Positions 37,237-48,556 of a stretch of DNA of 64,000 nucleotides are shown one piece after another (position 1 is the first letter of the stretch; every line of letters starts with the position of its first letter). The translations under genes and the position numbers were made by a program. The DNA comes from Phragmites australis (taxonomy: Eukaryota; Streptophyta; Magnoliopsida; Poales; Poaceae): assembly GCF_958298935.1 (NCBI RefSeq), contig NC_084935.1, positions 10,001 through 74,000 on the forward strand, written 5' to 3'. A model generated the notes under the pieces. It saw only the letters and a list, made by a program, of their open reading frames with translations. It was not told where the DNA came from and ran no database searches.

Positions 37237-37747
37237 TCACAAGGTTTGTATATTCTGGGCCGGCGTCATGGCCTTGTAGTCGATCCACTAGGCACGGAGA
37301 GGTGACATGCCATGAGGGGGGAGCCCTCGGCGTTCGTGTGGTCACGTGGCCTAGGTGACGATGCCACCGTAGATTGTGCCCTAGGCCGAAGCTCCTCAGG
37401 GTGACACTGTAGTTGCGGGTGCCACTCGAGGCACCCGCCTGTCCATTGACGGGTTGGCTTCCCTCCGGGCTAATAGACGAGGGTTCACCGCCGGTGTTCT
37501 AGACTTGAGGGCCTCCGGAATCCCCTGCCATATGGTCCGCCATACAGACCTCGTGTTGGGTCTTGAAGCTTTTGGACTTCGACTCAGTGTCTCAAGCCTG
37601 GGTGGTACCCCATGACAAATATCTCGGGGTGGCCAGGGTCCTCAGAACGGGACTCCATAGTTGTCGTGGAATCGACCATGGGTAGCCCGAATGAGTTTTT
37701 CACACTCGCTGAAATACAGAAACGCGCCCCCTACCTGGCGCGCCAAC
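37237..37747 (-). other. Leader and primer-binding-site region of the minus-strand Tat element
   Basis: On minus, GTTGGCGCGCCAGGTAGGGG (about 37728-37747) follows the LTR end, matching the PBS-side motif of the other two Tat-type copies. The leader up to the gag start has no recognised open frame. Confidence 0.65.
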
Positions 37748-38667
37748 TATCGTGGGTTAATCCTAGACAACGATTCTGAGGTATACCAGACGAGGGCGTG
37801 TGAACTATGTTTCGAGAGTGTAGGAGCGTGTGTGTGATGAACCCAAAGACACTGAGGATTATCCAAGTTCAGGCCTCCCAGAGGATAACAGCCTTACGTC
37901 CTGTGTATTTCGTTATGAGTATGTGAATTGGTTACAGAAGGCACTCCACCCTATTGCTAGAGTTATTCTCGTGTGTTTTACAACCTGGGTCCTCCTCCCT
38001 TTATATACCCAAGGAAGGAGGACCTACGAGCGGGCCCAACTTTATGGTCCTACGACCAACTTGGAAATTCTATACCTGGCCATCATTATGGAGGACTTGG
38101 TGCACCCCACTTGCTCTGTCCATCTTGCCAGTCCGTCCCGTTCATGGAATGTCCCAAACTTTATCCGTTACCCGACTGCCCGACTTGTCCCATCACCGTG
38201 CGTCGTAAGCACGACTGCCCAGTCGTCCCATCCTGGAACTCAGAAGGCATACGTGTGGAGGCATCCACTTGCCTGGCTGCTCTGCAGACCCTGTCCCATC
38301 TGTCATGCGACGCTAAGTTGGCCTGCCAAGTCCTATCCGTAGTAATTAATGCTACGGGATGGATCACTACCCATCTACACTGGCTATGACTTTGTTTGCT
38401 GAAAAAGGTGCCTGGAGAAGGAAAACACTAGAGTAGATAGCAATAAATGTGATTAGATGGTCAGGTGTTGTCTGGTCCCGTGACCAGTAAGGACTAGTCG
38501 CAGGGTCATAGAATCAGAAGGAGAGTGGCTGTGCCATCCTCATCCTGGTCGTGTGGACTGAACCGTGGTCACGTGATGGGCCAGGGGTTAGGAAATATCC
38601 ATCGAAGGCCTCCATGTCCTGGGTGGAGTCCGTTTGTCTAGACACCCATTTACTCAATACTCCGACA
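37748..38667 (-). repeat. Tat-type LTR, 0.92 kb, with PBS on one side and PPT on the other
   Basis: On minus it starts TGTCGGAGTATTG at 38667 and ends ACCCACGATA at 37748. A TATA box (TATATAAAG on minus, about 38000-38010) is present. To the left is the PBS region and gag; to the right is GCTTGGGGGCTAC, the PPT complement. It is thus both the 5' LTR of one copy and the 3' LTR of another. Confidence 0.85.
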
Positions 38668-38952
38668 GTAGCCCCCAAGCTTCCCTGTGACTGTGGTCGG
38701 GCCTGGTCACACCACTTGGGCCCGGGTGAACGTAGTCCACCCAGGGAGTGGTCAATAATGCCATCAGTTTCTGAAGTTTGATTCTGAACTTCACGTCTCA
38801 TGGGAGGTTAAGCGTCCTGAGAAGAAGAAAAAGGTATGAGAAGGAGAAGCACTGAATGCCGCTAAACCTGAAGGACTTTCGGTTCCCCATGCACGTCTCT
38901 TCGGGTTTTGAGTGGTTTTAAATGTGACGCCTGGTTGGGGAACCACTTGGGC

Positions 38953-38960
38953 CTATAAAT
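38953..38960 (+). promoter_or_regulatory. Putative TATA box of the antisense gene
   Basis: CTATAAATAGGGG lies about 97 bases before the ATG at 39050, on the strand opposite to the LTRs. A TATA box is similarly placed ahead of the antisense genes at 9.5 kb and 53.9 kb. Confidence 0.5.
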
Positions 38961-39049
38961 AGGGGCGCTTGATGGCTCTCAGCGCTCAGAGTTCATTCAC
39001 CTCCATTCTGCTTGCGCTCTACTTCATAGCACCGGTGGACCTTGGGATC

Positions 39050-39460
39050 ATGGCATCCTCTTCTCCCTCATCGTCGGAGACGTCAATGATTTAAGAAGAC
39101 TCGGTCAGGGTCGAGTCACCTCCGACGCCAGTTCCGCTTGCTACGGTGCCCCCAGGGGCGGTGATCTCTGGATCCTGCTTGCCAGGCTGAAGCTGGCCAC
39201 TATCGCGCTTCCTTCGTTGCAGAGAGGGTCTCCTCCTACCTCCCTGGCTCAATCTCCGGCCCGAGCGATTGCTCCGATCGAGGTCATCGACATCCCAGAT
39301 GATGAGGAGATCGACTAGGACCTCCTGGAGAAAGAAGCCGATGAAGAGGAAGGAGCAGAGGAGAGGCAGAAAGAGGGTCAGAGGGGCCCGGTGACACCGG
39401 CCAGCAACTCCAGTAGGGTCTTCGCTCCGGATGCCTCCCCCGGCCCCTACGCCGACCATC
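39050..39460 (+). pseudogene. Fragment of an antisense gene in the Tat element
   Basis: The ATG opens MASSSPSSSETSM, then a stop and EDSVRVESPPTPV follow; the rest is broken. Ser-rich acidic starts of this kind are usual for additional antisense ORFs of grass Tat elements. I see no PF04195 block here, so the link rests on position, strand and TATA spacing. Confidence 0.4.
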
Positions 39461-40159
39461 GCCCAATTCCTGGAGTGATCAGCTGTTGCTCCAGGGAAGA
39501 CTAAAAGAGGTTCCTTGACTCGTTCAAGGGTAAGTAAGGGTCCATATGACTCTGAACTCTTGAAGGTGGTGGATCTTCACCGTTTGCAAGAGCTAGGGGG
39601 TCCTTTATGTTAGTTTTGCGCTAGCCACCTGAGTTAGGCACGAAAGAACAAGCATGTAACAGAATGGTTGGTCAATCGAATGTAATTAATCTGCATGTAA
39701 CTTAGCTTTCTGATGAATGAAAATGTCGGAGGACTTTTGATGCCCATCCTCATTCCATCCCTTTCTGAAGACCTCACTGTTGGCCAGAGGACTAAGCAGG
39801 AGTCCCGCGGATTTTCGGATCATCCGGCTTGGCTTGCTACTCACCGTTCTTGGGGAGTTCTCCCTGTGTTGACGCAGTGAGTAGGTCCTGACTGCCCTGT
39901 CTCGCTTGCTAGCTAGGCTCCTGGGTCCCTCTGGTACTCCCCTACTGCACTGCCTCATCAGAGAATGGCTAGAGCATAGTGCGCCATGAGGGCGCCATCG
40001 AGCTTCGACAGTCACCGTCGCTAGCCCCAACCTCCACTGCTTGCCTCTGGTTGACCTCGGGAATGAGTTCGCCATGCCCCAAAGATTGTGTAATCAACAC
40101 CCGTTCCCTGAGAGCATGCCACCTCCGTCGTCGCCACCACAAACCCTAAAATAGTTAGC

Positions 40160-40290
40160 TTGCACCTAGTGACGTCAAATCCATTTCCACTATTGTTTAG
40201 AGCTTTCTCAACTATCACCCAGCTCTCTTTGTAGTGTTTGTAGTGCTGATCAACTTGGGCAACTGTCACACCCATACCAAACTCTTTATT
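40160..40290 (-). pseudogene. Fragment resembling a Myb/SANT-like (Myb_DNA-bind_3) domain
   Basis: On minus, KEFGMGVTVAQVDQHYKHYKESW and VIVEKALNNSGNGFDVTR read without interruption. The pattern V-x-x-HYxHYKExW...L-x-x-SG-x-x-FD-x-TR is that of the plant Myb/SANT-like domain often found with PIF/Harbinger transposases. It ends after about 43 codons; upstream and downstream text is not coding. Confidence 0.45.
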
Positions 40291-40474
40291 TAAGGATCAG
40301 CACACTTAATATGGTGTGGCTTTTTAAATGTCAAGCCTGCATGCTATTTTTTCTTCTACTCAATGTACCACTCTAGCATGAACTTGGTGTGAGATCATGT
40401 GGATGATCAGTATGTGAGTGATGAACAATTGGCTAGATGTTGATATGAGTGATGATTTGTGATATAGTGTTTGT

Positions 40475-40866
40475 GGGCAAAGTGTCAGGGTAGTTTGGGA
40501 GCTACTCGGGAAGCTAGTGAACCGGTCTTGGAATAGGTCTTGCCTGGTCGAAACTGGTCTAGAAACCGGTCTAACTGGTCTAGGAACTGGTCTAACTAGT
40601 CTTGAAACTAGCCTAAATGGTCTAGGACCTGGTCTAGATCGGTATAGACCGGTCTAGACCAGGTCCTAAACAAGTATAGACTAGACCATTCTAGACTGGT
40701 TTAAAGCAGGTCCTAGACCAGTTCCTACACCAATTAGACCAGTTTCTAGACCACTTCTAACCAATCTAGACCAGCTTCTTGACAAGTTCCGACCATCCAA
40801 GACCTGTTCCAAGATCAATTCACTAGCTTCTCGAGTAGCTCCCAGACTTCCCTGACAACTTTTCAC
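40475..40866. repeat. Long foldback inverted repeat with GGTCTAG motifs
   Basis: Left arm (about 40475-40658) and right arm (about 40661-40866) are reverse complements with scattered mismatches; for example, TGTCAGGGTAGTTTGGGAGC at the left pairs with the complement of GCTCCCAGACTTCCCTGACA at the right. Within the arms ACTGGTCTAG/GGTCTAGACC recurs every 15-25 bases. Little or no loop remains. This is a MITE-like or foldback sequence; I found no clear target-site duplication. Confidence 0.8.
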
Positions 40867-40896
40867 CATATAACCTAGGGAAGGAAATAATTTTAG

Positions 40897-43800
40897 AAAT
40901 GGGGACATATAGACAAGAGAGTTGTTCAGTAATATGGCCGTAAAAGTTGACGTGCTTATTCAATTTTGGATCACTTTGGCACTCTGGAAAGCTAAGGAAG
41001 ATTTCATTTTGGATAACCATCAAGACATGTTTGACTGTCTTCACGAGGCACCAAAAAAAACTATTTGTTTCCAAAAAAGTCATTTAGGGTCTCAAAATTG
41101 ACTCGGAAGATTCTGAAATTTCTCCACACGTGATTTTTCTACAATCAAGAGCCACAAATTCACTTCTAAGATCATCCTACTCTAGGCAAGGGTAGTTCTA
41201 CTGGTCTTTGTGCCATCTTGAAAAAAAAATGTTTTACAGGGACATCCATTTTACAGGGACGTCAACGAGGGACTTACAAATCAAGAGAGTTATTTATTAA
41301 TATGGTTGTAAAGGTTGATGTGATTATTCAATTTCGGACCACTTTGGCAATCTGGAAAGAAAAGGAAGATATCATTTTTAAAAACCAAATGGACAGAGTT
41401 GACTGTCTTCGCAAGGCACCAAAAAAACCTTTTTTAAAAAAACATCGTTTATGGTCTAAAAATTGACACGGAAGATTCAGGAACCACTCCACACATGATT
41501 TTTCTTCAATCAAGAGCTGCAAATGCACTTCAAATCTCATCTTGCTCTAGACAGGGGAAGTTCTGCTAGTCTTCGTGTCATCCTGAAGAAAAATATATGT
41601 TTTATAGAGACGTCTATTTTACAGGGACGTTAAAGGGGGGACATACAGAGCAAGAGAGTTGATCAGTAAAATGGTCGTAAAAGTTGACGTGTTCACTAAA
41701 TTTCTGACCACTTTGGCATTCTGGAAAGCTAAGGAAGATATTATTTTTGAAAACCATAAGGACAGGTTTGACTATTTTCATGAGGCACCGAAAAAACCAT
41801 TTTTCAAAAAAACGTCGTTTAGGGCCTCAAAATTGACTTGGAAGATTCTGGAACCATTCCACACATGATTTTTCTTCAATCAAGAGCCGCAAATGTGATT
41901 CAAAGCTCGTCCTAATCTAGACAAGGGTAGTTCTACTGGTCTTTGTGTCATCCTGAAGAGAAATATATGTTTTACAGAGATATCTGTTTTATAGGGATGT
42001 TAAAGGAGGACTTATAGAGCAAGAGAGTTGTTTAGTAATATGACTGTAAAAGTTGACATGCTTACTCAATTTCAGACCACTTTGTCACTCTAGAAAGCTA
42101 AGGAAGATGTCATTTTGGATAACCATAAGGACATGTTTGAGTGTCTTCGCGAGGCACCGAAAAAAACCTTTTTTCCAAAAAAATGTCGTTTATGGCCTAA
42201 AAAATGACTCGGAAGATTCTGGAACCGTTCCACATGTGATTTTTCTTCAATCAAGAGCCACAAATGCACATCAAAGCTCATCCTGCTCTAGACAAGGGTA
42301 GTTCTGCTAATGTTTGTTGCATCCTGAAGACAAATATATGTTTTACACAAATGTTTATTTTAAAGGGCAATCAAAGGGGGACTTACATAGCAATAGAGTT
42401 GTTTAGTAATATGGCCGTAAAAGTTGACGTGCTTATTCAATTTTAGATCACTTTGGCACTCTGGAAAGCTAAGGAAGATGTCATTTTGGATAACCATAAG
42501 GACATGTTTGACTGCCTTTGCGAGGCACCGAAAAAATATTTTTTTTCCAAAAAAGTCATTTAGGGCCTCAAATTGACTCGGCGGATTCTGGAACCGCTCC
42601 ACACGTGATTTTTTTTTCAATAAAGAGCCACAAATGCACTTCAAAGCTTGTCCTGCTCTAGACAAGGGTAGTTTTGCTAGTCTTTGTGGCATCCTGAAGA
42701 AAAATATATGTTTTATAGGGACGTCCATTATACAGGGATGTCAAAGGGGGACTTACAGATCAAGAGAGTTGTTTAGTAATATGGCTGTAAAAGTTGATAT
42801 GCTTATTCAATTTTGGACCACTTTAGCAATCTGGAAAGCAAAGGAAGATATAATTTTTGAAATCCATAAGGACATGGTTGACTATCTTCACGAGGCACTG
42901 AAAAAGTCATTTTTTAGAAAAAAAAACATCTTTTATGGCCTCAAAATTGACTCAGAAGATTCTTGAACCGCTCCACACGTGATTTTTCTTCAGTCAAGAG
43001 ACGCAAAATGCACTTCAAAGCTCATACTGCTCTAGACAAGGGTAGTTATGATGTCCTTTATGACATCCTGAAGGAAAATATATGTTTTACAACGACGTCT
43101 GTTTTACAGAAACATCAAAGGGGGACTTATAGAGCAAAAGAGTCGTTCAGTAATATGGCCGTGTTGACGTGCTTATTCAATTTCATACCACTTTGTCACT
43201 CTGGAAAACTAAAAAAGATGTCATTTTGGATAACCATAAGGACATGTTTGATTGTCTTCATGAGGCGCAAAAAAACTATTTTTCCCAAAAAAAATGTCGT
43301 TTAGGGCATCAAACTTGACTCGAAAGATTCTGGAACTACTCCACACGTGATTTTTGTTTAATCAAGAGCCACAAATGCGCTTCAAAGCTCATCCTGATCT
43401 AGATAAGGGTAGTTTTGCTGGCCTTTGTGGTATCCTGAAGCAAAATATATGTTTCACAGGGATGTCTGTTTTACAGGAAAGTCAAAGGGGGACTTATAGA
43501 TCAAGAGAGTTGTTCGGTAATATGGCCGTAAAAGTTGATGTGCTTATTCAATTTTGGACCACTTTAGCAATCTGGAAAGCTAAAGAAGATATCATTTTTT
43601 AAAACCATAACGACAGAGTTCACTGTCTTCGCGAGAAACTAAAAAACCATTTTAAAAAAAACGTCATTTAGAACCTCAAAATTGACTCGGTATATTCTGG
43701 AACCGCTATACACGTGATTTTTCCTCAATCAAGAGCAACAAATACACTTCAAAGCTCATCCTGCTCTAGACAAGGGTAGTTCTACCGGTCTTTGTGGCAT

Positions 43801-46800
43801 CCTGAACAAAAATGTATGTTTTACAGGGACGTCAAAGTGGGAGTTACACAACAAGAGAGTTGTCCGGTAATATAATCGTAGAAGTTGACATGCTTATTCA
43901 ATTTTGGACCACTTTGGCATTCTGGAAAGCTAAGGAAAATGTCATTTTGGATAACCATAAGGACATGTTTGACTGTCTTTGCGAGGTACCGAAAAAATAA
44001 TTTTTAAAAAAAATATCATTTACAGCATCAAAATTGACTCGAAAGATTCTAGAACCGTTCCAAACATGATATTTCTTCAATCAAGAACCGCAAACGTATT
44101 TCAAAGCTCATCCTGCTCTAGACAAGGGTATTTATGCTAGTCTTTGTGACATCCTGAAGAAAAATATATGTTTTACCGGGATGTCCATGTTACAGGGACG
44201 TCAAAAGGAACTTACAGATCAAGAGAGTTGTTCAGTAATATGGCCGTAAAAGTTGACGTGTTTATTCAATTTCGGACCACTTTGGTATTCTGGAAAGCTA
44301 AAGAAGATATCATTTTGGATAATGACAAGGACAAGTTTGACTGTATTTGTGAGACGTAGAAAAAACCATTTTCCCAAAAAAACGTCGTTTATGGTCTCAA
44401 AATTGACTCGGGAAATTCTGGAACCGTTCCAAACATGATATTTCTTCAATCAAGAACCGTAGATGTGCTTCAAAGTTCATCCTGCTCTAGACAAGGGTAG
44501 TTTTGCTGGTCATTGTGGCATCCTAAAGAAAAATATATATTTTACAAGGACATCCATTTTACAGGGAAGTCAAAGGGGGACTTCCAGATCAAGAGAGTTG
44601 TTCAGTAATATGGCCGTAAAAGTTGATGTGCTTATTCAATTTTGGACCACTTTGGTATTCTGGAAAACTACAAAAGGTATCATTTTGGATAACCATAAGG
44701 ACATGTTTGGCTATTTTCGCGAGGCACCGAAAAAATAGTTTTTCCAAAAAAACGTTGTTTAGAGCCTCAAAATTGAATCAGAATATTCTGGAACCGTTCC
44801 ACACATGATTTTTCTTCAATCAAGAGCCCCAAATGCGCTTCAAAGCCTGGTCTTTGTGGCATCCTGAAGAAAAATATATCTTTTATAGGGATGTCTGTTT
44901 TACAGGGACGTCAAAGGGAGATGTAGATCAAAAGAGTTGTTTAGTAATATGGTCGTAAAATTTGACGTGCTTATTCAATTTAGGACCACTTTGGCATTCT
45001 AGAAAGCTAAGGAGATATCATTTTGGATAATCATAAGGACATGTTTGACTATTTTCACGAATCACTGAAAAAATTGTTTTCCCAAAAAAATATCATTTAG
45101 GGTCTCAAAATTGACTCAGGAGATTCTAGAACCGTTCCACACATGATTTTTCTTCAATCAAGAGTCACAGATGTGCTTCAAAGCATGTCCTACTGTAGAC
45201 AAGGGTAGTTTTGCTAGTTTTTGTTTTATCCTGAAGAAAAATATATGTTTTACATGGATACACGTTTTACAGGGATGTCAAATGGGGACTTAGAGATCAA
45301 GAGAGTTGCTCCGTAATATGACCGTAAAAGTTGACATGCTTATTCAATTTCAGACCACTTTGATATTTTGGAAAGCTAAGTAAGATATCATTTTGGATAA
45401 TCATTGTATCATTTTGGATAATCATAAGGACATGTCTAACTGTCTTCGCGAGGCACCGAAAAAAACGTTTTTCCAAAAAATGTCGTTTAGGGTCTCAAAA
45501 TTGACACGGAAGATTATGGAACTGTTCCACACGTGATTTTCCTCCAATCAAGAACCACAAATATGCTTTAAAGCTCATCCTGCTCTAGACAAGAAAAATA
45601 TATGTTTTATAGGGACGTCTGTTTTACAGGGACATCAAAGGACTTACAGAGCAAGAGAGTTAGTAATATGGTCGTAAACATTGATGTCTTTTTTTCAATT
45701 TCGGACCACTTTGGTTTGTTGGAAAGATAAGTAAGATGTTATTTTGGATAACTATAAGGATAGGTCTAACAGTCATCGTGTGGCATCGAAAAAACCATTT
45801 TTCAAAAAAAAACATCATTTAGGGCCTCAAAATTGACTCGCACGATTATAGAACCGTTCCAAACATGATTTTTCTTCAATCAAGAACTGCAAATGTATTT
45901 CAAATCTCATCCTACTTTAGACTGGTCTTTGTGGCATGCTGAAGAAAAATATATATTTTACAGGGACGTCCGTTTTACAGGGATATCAAATGGGGACTTA
46001 CAGGTCAAAAGAATTGTTCAGTAATATGGCCGTAAAAGCTAATGTTCTTATTCAATTTCGTACCACTTTGATATTATGGAAAGCTAAGTAATATATCATT
46101 TTGGATAACCATAAGGACATGTTTTAATGTCTTCGCGAGGCATGAAAAAAGTATTTTTCCAAAAAAACGTCGTTTAGGGTCTCAAAATTGACTCGGAAGA
46201 TTCTGGAATCATTCCACACGTGATTTTTCTTCAATCAAGAGCCACAAATGCGCTTCAAAGCTCTACCTGCTCTAGACAAGGATAGTTCTGCTGGTCTTTG
46301 TGGCATCCTGAAGAAAAATATATATTTTACAGGGATGTCTCTTTTATAGAGACATCAAAGGGGGACTTTTCTTCAATCAATAGCCAAAAATGTGCTTCAA
46401 AGCTCGTCATGCTCTAGACTAGGGTAGTTATGCTGGTCTTTGTGGTATCTGGATGAAAAATATATATTTTACAGGGATGTCTGTTTTACAGGGACTTTAA
46501 AAGGGGGTTTACAGAGCAAGAGAGTTGTTCAGTAATATGGCTGTAAAGTTGACGTGCTTATTCAATTTCAAACCACTTTTGCATTCTAGAAAGCTAAGGA
46601 AGATATTATTTTGGATAACCATAATAACTGGTTTGACTATTTTCGCGAGGTACTGGAAAAACCGTTTTTCGAAAAAAAAATGTCGTTTAGGGTCTCAAAT
46701 TGATTCGAAAGATTCTGGAACCGTTCCACACGTAATTTTTCTTCAATCAATAGCCGCAAATGTGCTTCAACGATCATCTTACTCTAGACAAAGGTAGTTT

Positions 46801-47139
46801 TGCTGGTTTTTATGGCATTCTGAAGAAAAATATTTGATTTACAGTGACATCTGTTTTACAGGGACTTCAAAGGGGGACTTACAGAGCAACATAGTTGTTC
46901 AGTAATATAGCCTTAAAAGTTGACGTGCTTATTCAATTTTGGACCACTTTGGATTGTTGGAAAGCTAAGGATGATGTTATTTTGGATAACCATAAGGAGA
47001 GGTCTTACTGTCTTCACGAGTCAAGAAAAAAATATTTTAAAAAAATATTGTTTAGAGTCTCAAAATTGACTCAGAAGATTTTATAATCGTTCCACATGTG
47101 ATTTTTTTTTTTGTTCAATCAAGAGCTGTAGATACGCTT
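40897..47139 (+). repeat. Satellite-like tandem array, about 17 monomers of ~370 bp
   Basis: Monomers can be counted by AGAGTTGTT(C/T)AGTAATATGG at about 40921, 41291, 41653, 42023, 42394, 42765, 43139, 43505, 43856, 44223, 44593, 44933, 45302, 45655, 46011, 46521 and 46886. Spacing is mostly 351-374 bp; one interval of 510 bp contains a shortened extra copy near 46370, and one is 340 bp. Every unit also has AAAGTTGACGTGCTTATTCA, GATTTTTCTTCAATCAAGAG and AAATATATGTTTTACAGGGA. The array is cut at 47139 by a retrotransposon and ends shortly after 55720. Confidence 0.95.
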
Positions 47140-47303
47140 TGTCGGTGTATTCAGAACCAGGGGTCCCTAAGTCCCGAGACCCGGCCGGCCATCCGCCACA
47201 TGTCACCACCCTGCAAGGTAGGAAGAAGCTAAGTCCCGGGAGAAGGTGTTCGGGGCCGCCGCCTCTGGTTCCCGAGCACCCTAGTTCCCCGATGATCCGC
47301 AGA

Positions 47304-47595
47304 TGCTCGGGAGAGAGTGCTCGGGGCTGCACGTGACAGCCCCCGAGGACTCAGTTCCCCGAAGGTCCCACCAAAGTGCTCGGGAGAGAGTGCTCGGGGC
47401 TGCACGTGGCAGCCCCCGAGGACTCGGTTCCCCGAAGGTCCCACCGAAGTGCTCGGGAGAGAGTGCTCGGGGCTGCACGTGGCAGCCCCCGAGGACTCGG
47501 TTCCCCGAAGGTCCCACCGAAGTGCTCGGGAGAGAGTGCTCGGGGCTGCACGTGGCGGCCCCCGAGGACTCGGTGCCCCGAAGGTTCGCGCAAGA
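47304..47595 (+). repeat. 73-bp tandem repeat, four units, in the 5' LTR
   Basis: Units start at 47304, 47377, 47450 and 47523 with TGCTCGGGAGAGAGTGCTCG. Each carries the near-palindrome CTGCACGTGGCAG, which includes the G-box core CACGTG, so U3 holds four evenly spaced copies. Confidence 0.95.
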
Positions 47596-48077
47596 TCATT
47601 CGACGACCCGAAGGGTCCCGTCGTCAGGGTGTCATCCAGTCAAAGGCCCAATGCCGCATTTAATAGGCACGCGCGGCCTGACACCCTGACATCCTGACAT
47701 TCTCAGCTGCCCACGCCCCAGTGTCAGACCCTGCCATGCACTGGCAGGGGGGGCGTGGGTCCATTAAATGCACGGGTCCCGTCCCGTTTCATCCGGGTGC
47801 CTCGGGATAACGTTGCCAGGATCAAAGCGCTCCGTCGGCCACCCTGCCCTGTCAGAAGGACAAGACGGGGTGGGCGCACCGGGTACCTCTGAGGCTGCCC
47901 GGTGGGCCCCTTTTATGGCGCCCAGAGGCTTCCGCAGCGGCTGGTGGTCGAATGCGCGCCGCATTTCTCCACCGCCCCTGTCACTTCGCCAAGATGAAAT
48001 GATTACGCCTTTCTCCGTGGCACCTTGGCATTCGCGTCCCCTCTTTCCCATTCAGGATATGTTGAGGTCGGCGCGCC

Positions 48078-48084
48078 TATAAAA
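48078..48084 (+). promoter_or_regulatory. TATA box of the young Tat 5' LTR
   Basis: TATAAAA preceded by GGCGCGCC; the same at 55261-55267 in the 3' LTR. It would drive the genomic transcript. Confidence 0.7.
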
Positions 48085-48536
48085 GGAAAGGATGGAGAAC
48101 ACTAAAAGAAAAAGAACGACAGCCCCCGACCACGAGACGACCAAGAGACCAGACAACCAACAATCCCCGACGAACCGGACCAAAGATAGATCGACAGACA
48201 CTCGAACCAGCTCAAGTTAAGCTAGAACATAAGAGCCTCAAGCTCTTTGTAAACAGTTCTCCCCTTAGAACCAGATACCTCCTTGAAGAATTCCCTTCAA
48301 GGATAAATATAGCGCTCATACAGGAGTAGGGTGTTACGCCTCCGTGCGGCCCGAACCTGTCTAAAACCCGGCGTACCCACTTTTTCTTGCATTAGGGTGA
48401 TCGTCTCCCACCAGCCATCGCATTTATTTCCGTTCCCGCTTATTTCCCCAACAAGCTTTTCCAGGATCATCCCCCCGGCCGAATCTCTAAAAAGGGGTCT
48501 CTCGGGATCCCTGCGACAGGAGTTCACTCTCCGACA

Positions 48537-48556
48537 GCTGGCGCGCCAGGTAGGGG
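48537..48556 (+). other. Primer-binding-site region of the young Tat element
   Basis: GCTGGCGCGCCAGGTAGGGG directly follows the 5' LTR and runs straight into integrase text, so leader, gag and most of pol are deleted just here. Confidence 0.7.

Larger units (their letters stand above)
38668..40159 (-). other. 3' internal region of a second Tat copy
   Basis: Beginning with the PPT at 38668-38680, this is the part that in Tat elements lies between pol and the 3' LTR. It contains an antisense promoter and gene fragment (next entries). The right end toward the Myb-like fragment was not resolved. Confidence 0.5.
47140..48536 (+). repeat. 5' LTR of the young Tat element
   Basis: 1397 bp. It contains four 73-bp tandem units (47304-47595) and a TATA box (CTATAAAAGG, 48077-48086) followed by the R/U5 leader. 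Confidence 0.95.

Noticed and set aside
40264..40275. TGTCACACCC looking like the start of another long LTR
   Set aside because: On minus these bases encode part of the continuous Myb/SANT-like reading (GVTVAQVDQHY), so the match is coincidental.
40897..47139. Gene family of small proteins (several 60-120-codon frames)
   Set aside because: The frames are repeats of one monomer, shift between units, and lack stable start codons or splice sites.
47304..47595. CRISPR-like regular repeats
   Set aside because: Units are contiguous 73-bp copies without unique spacers, inside LTRs of a plant retrotransposon.
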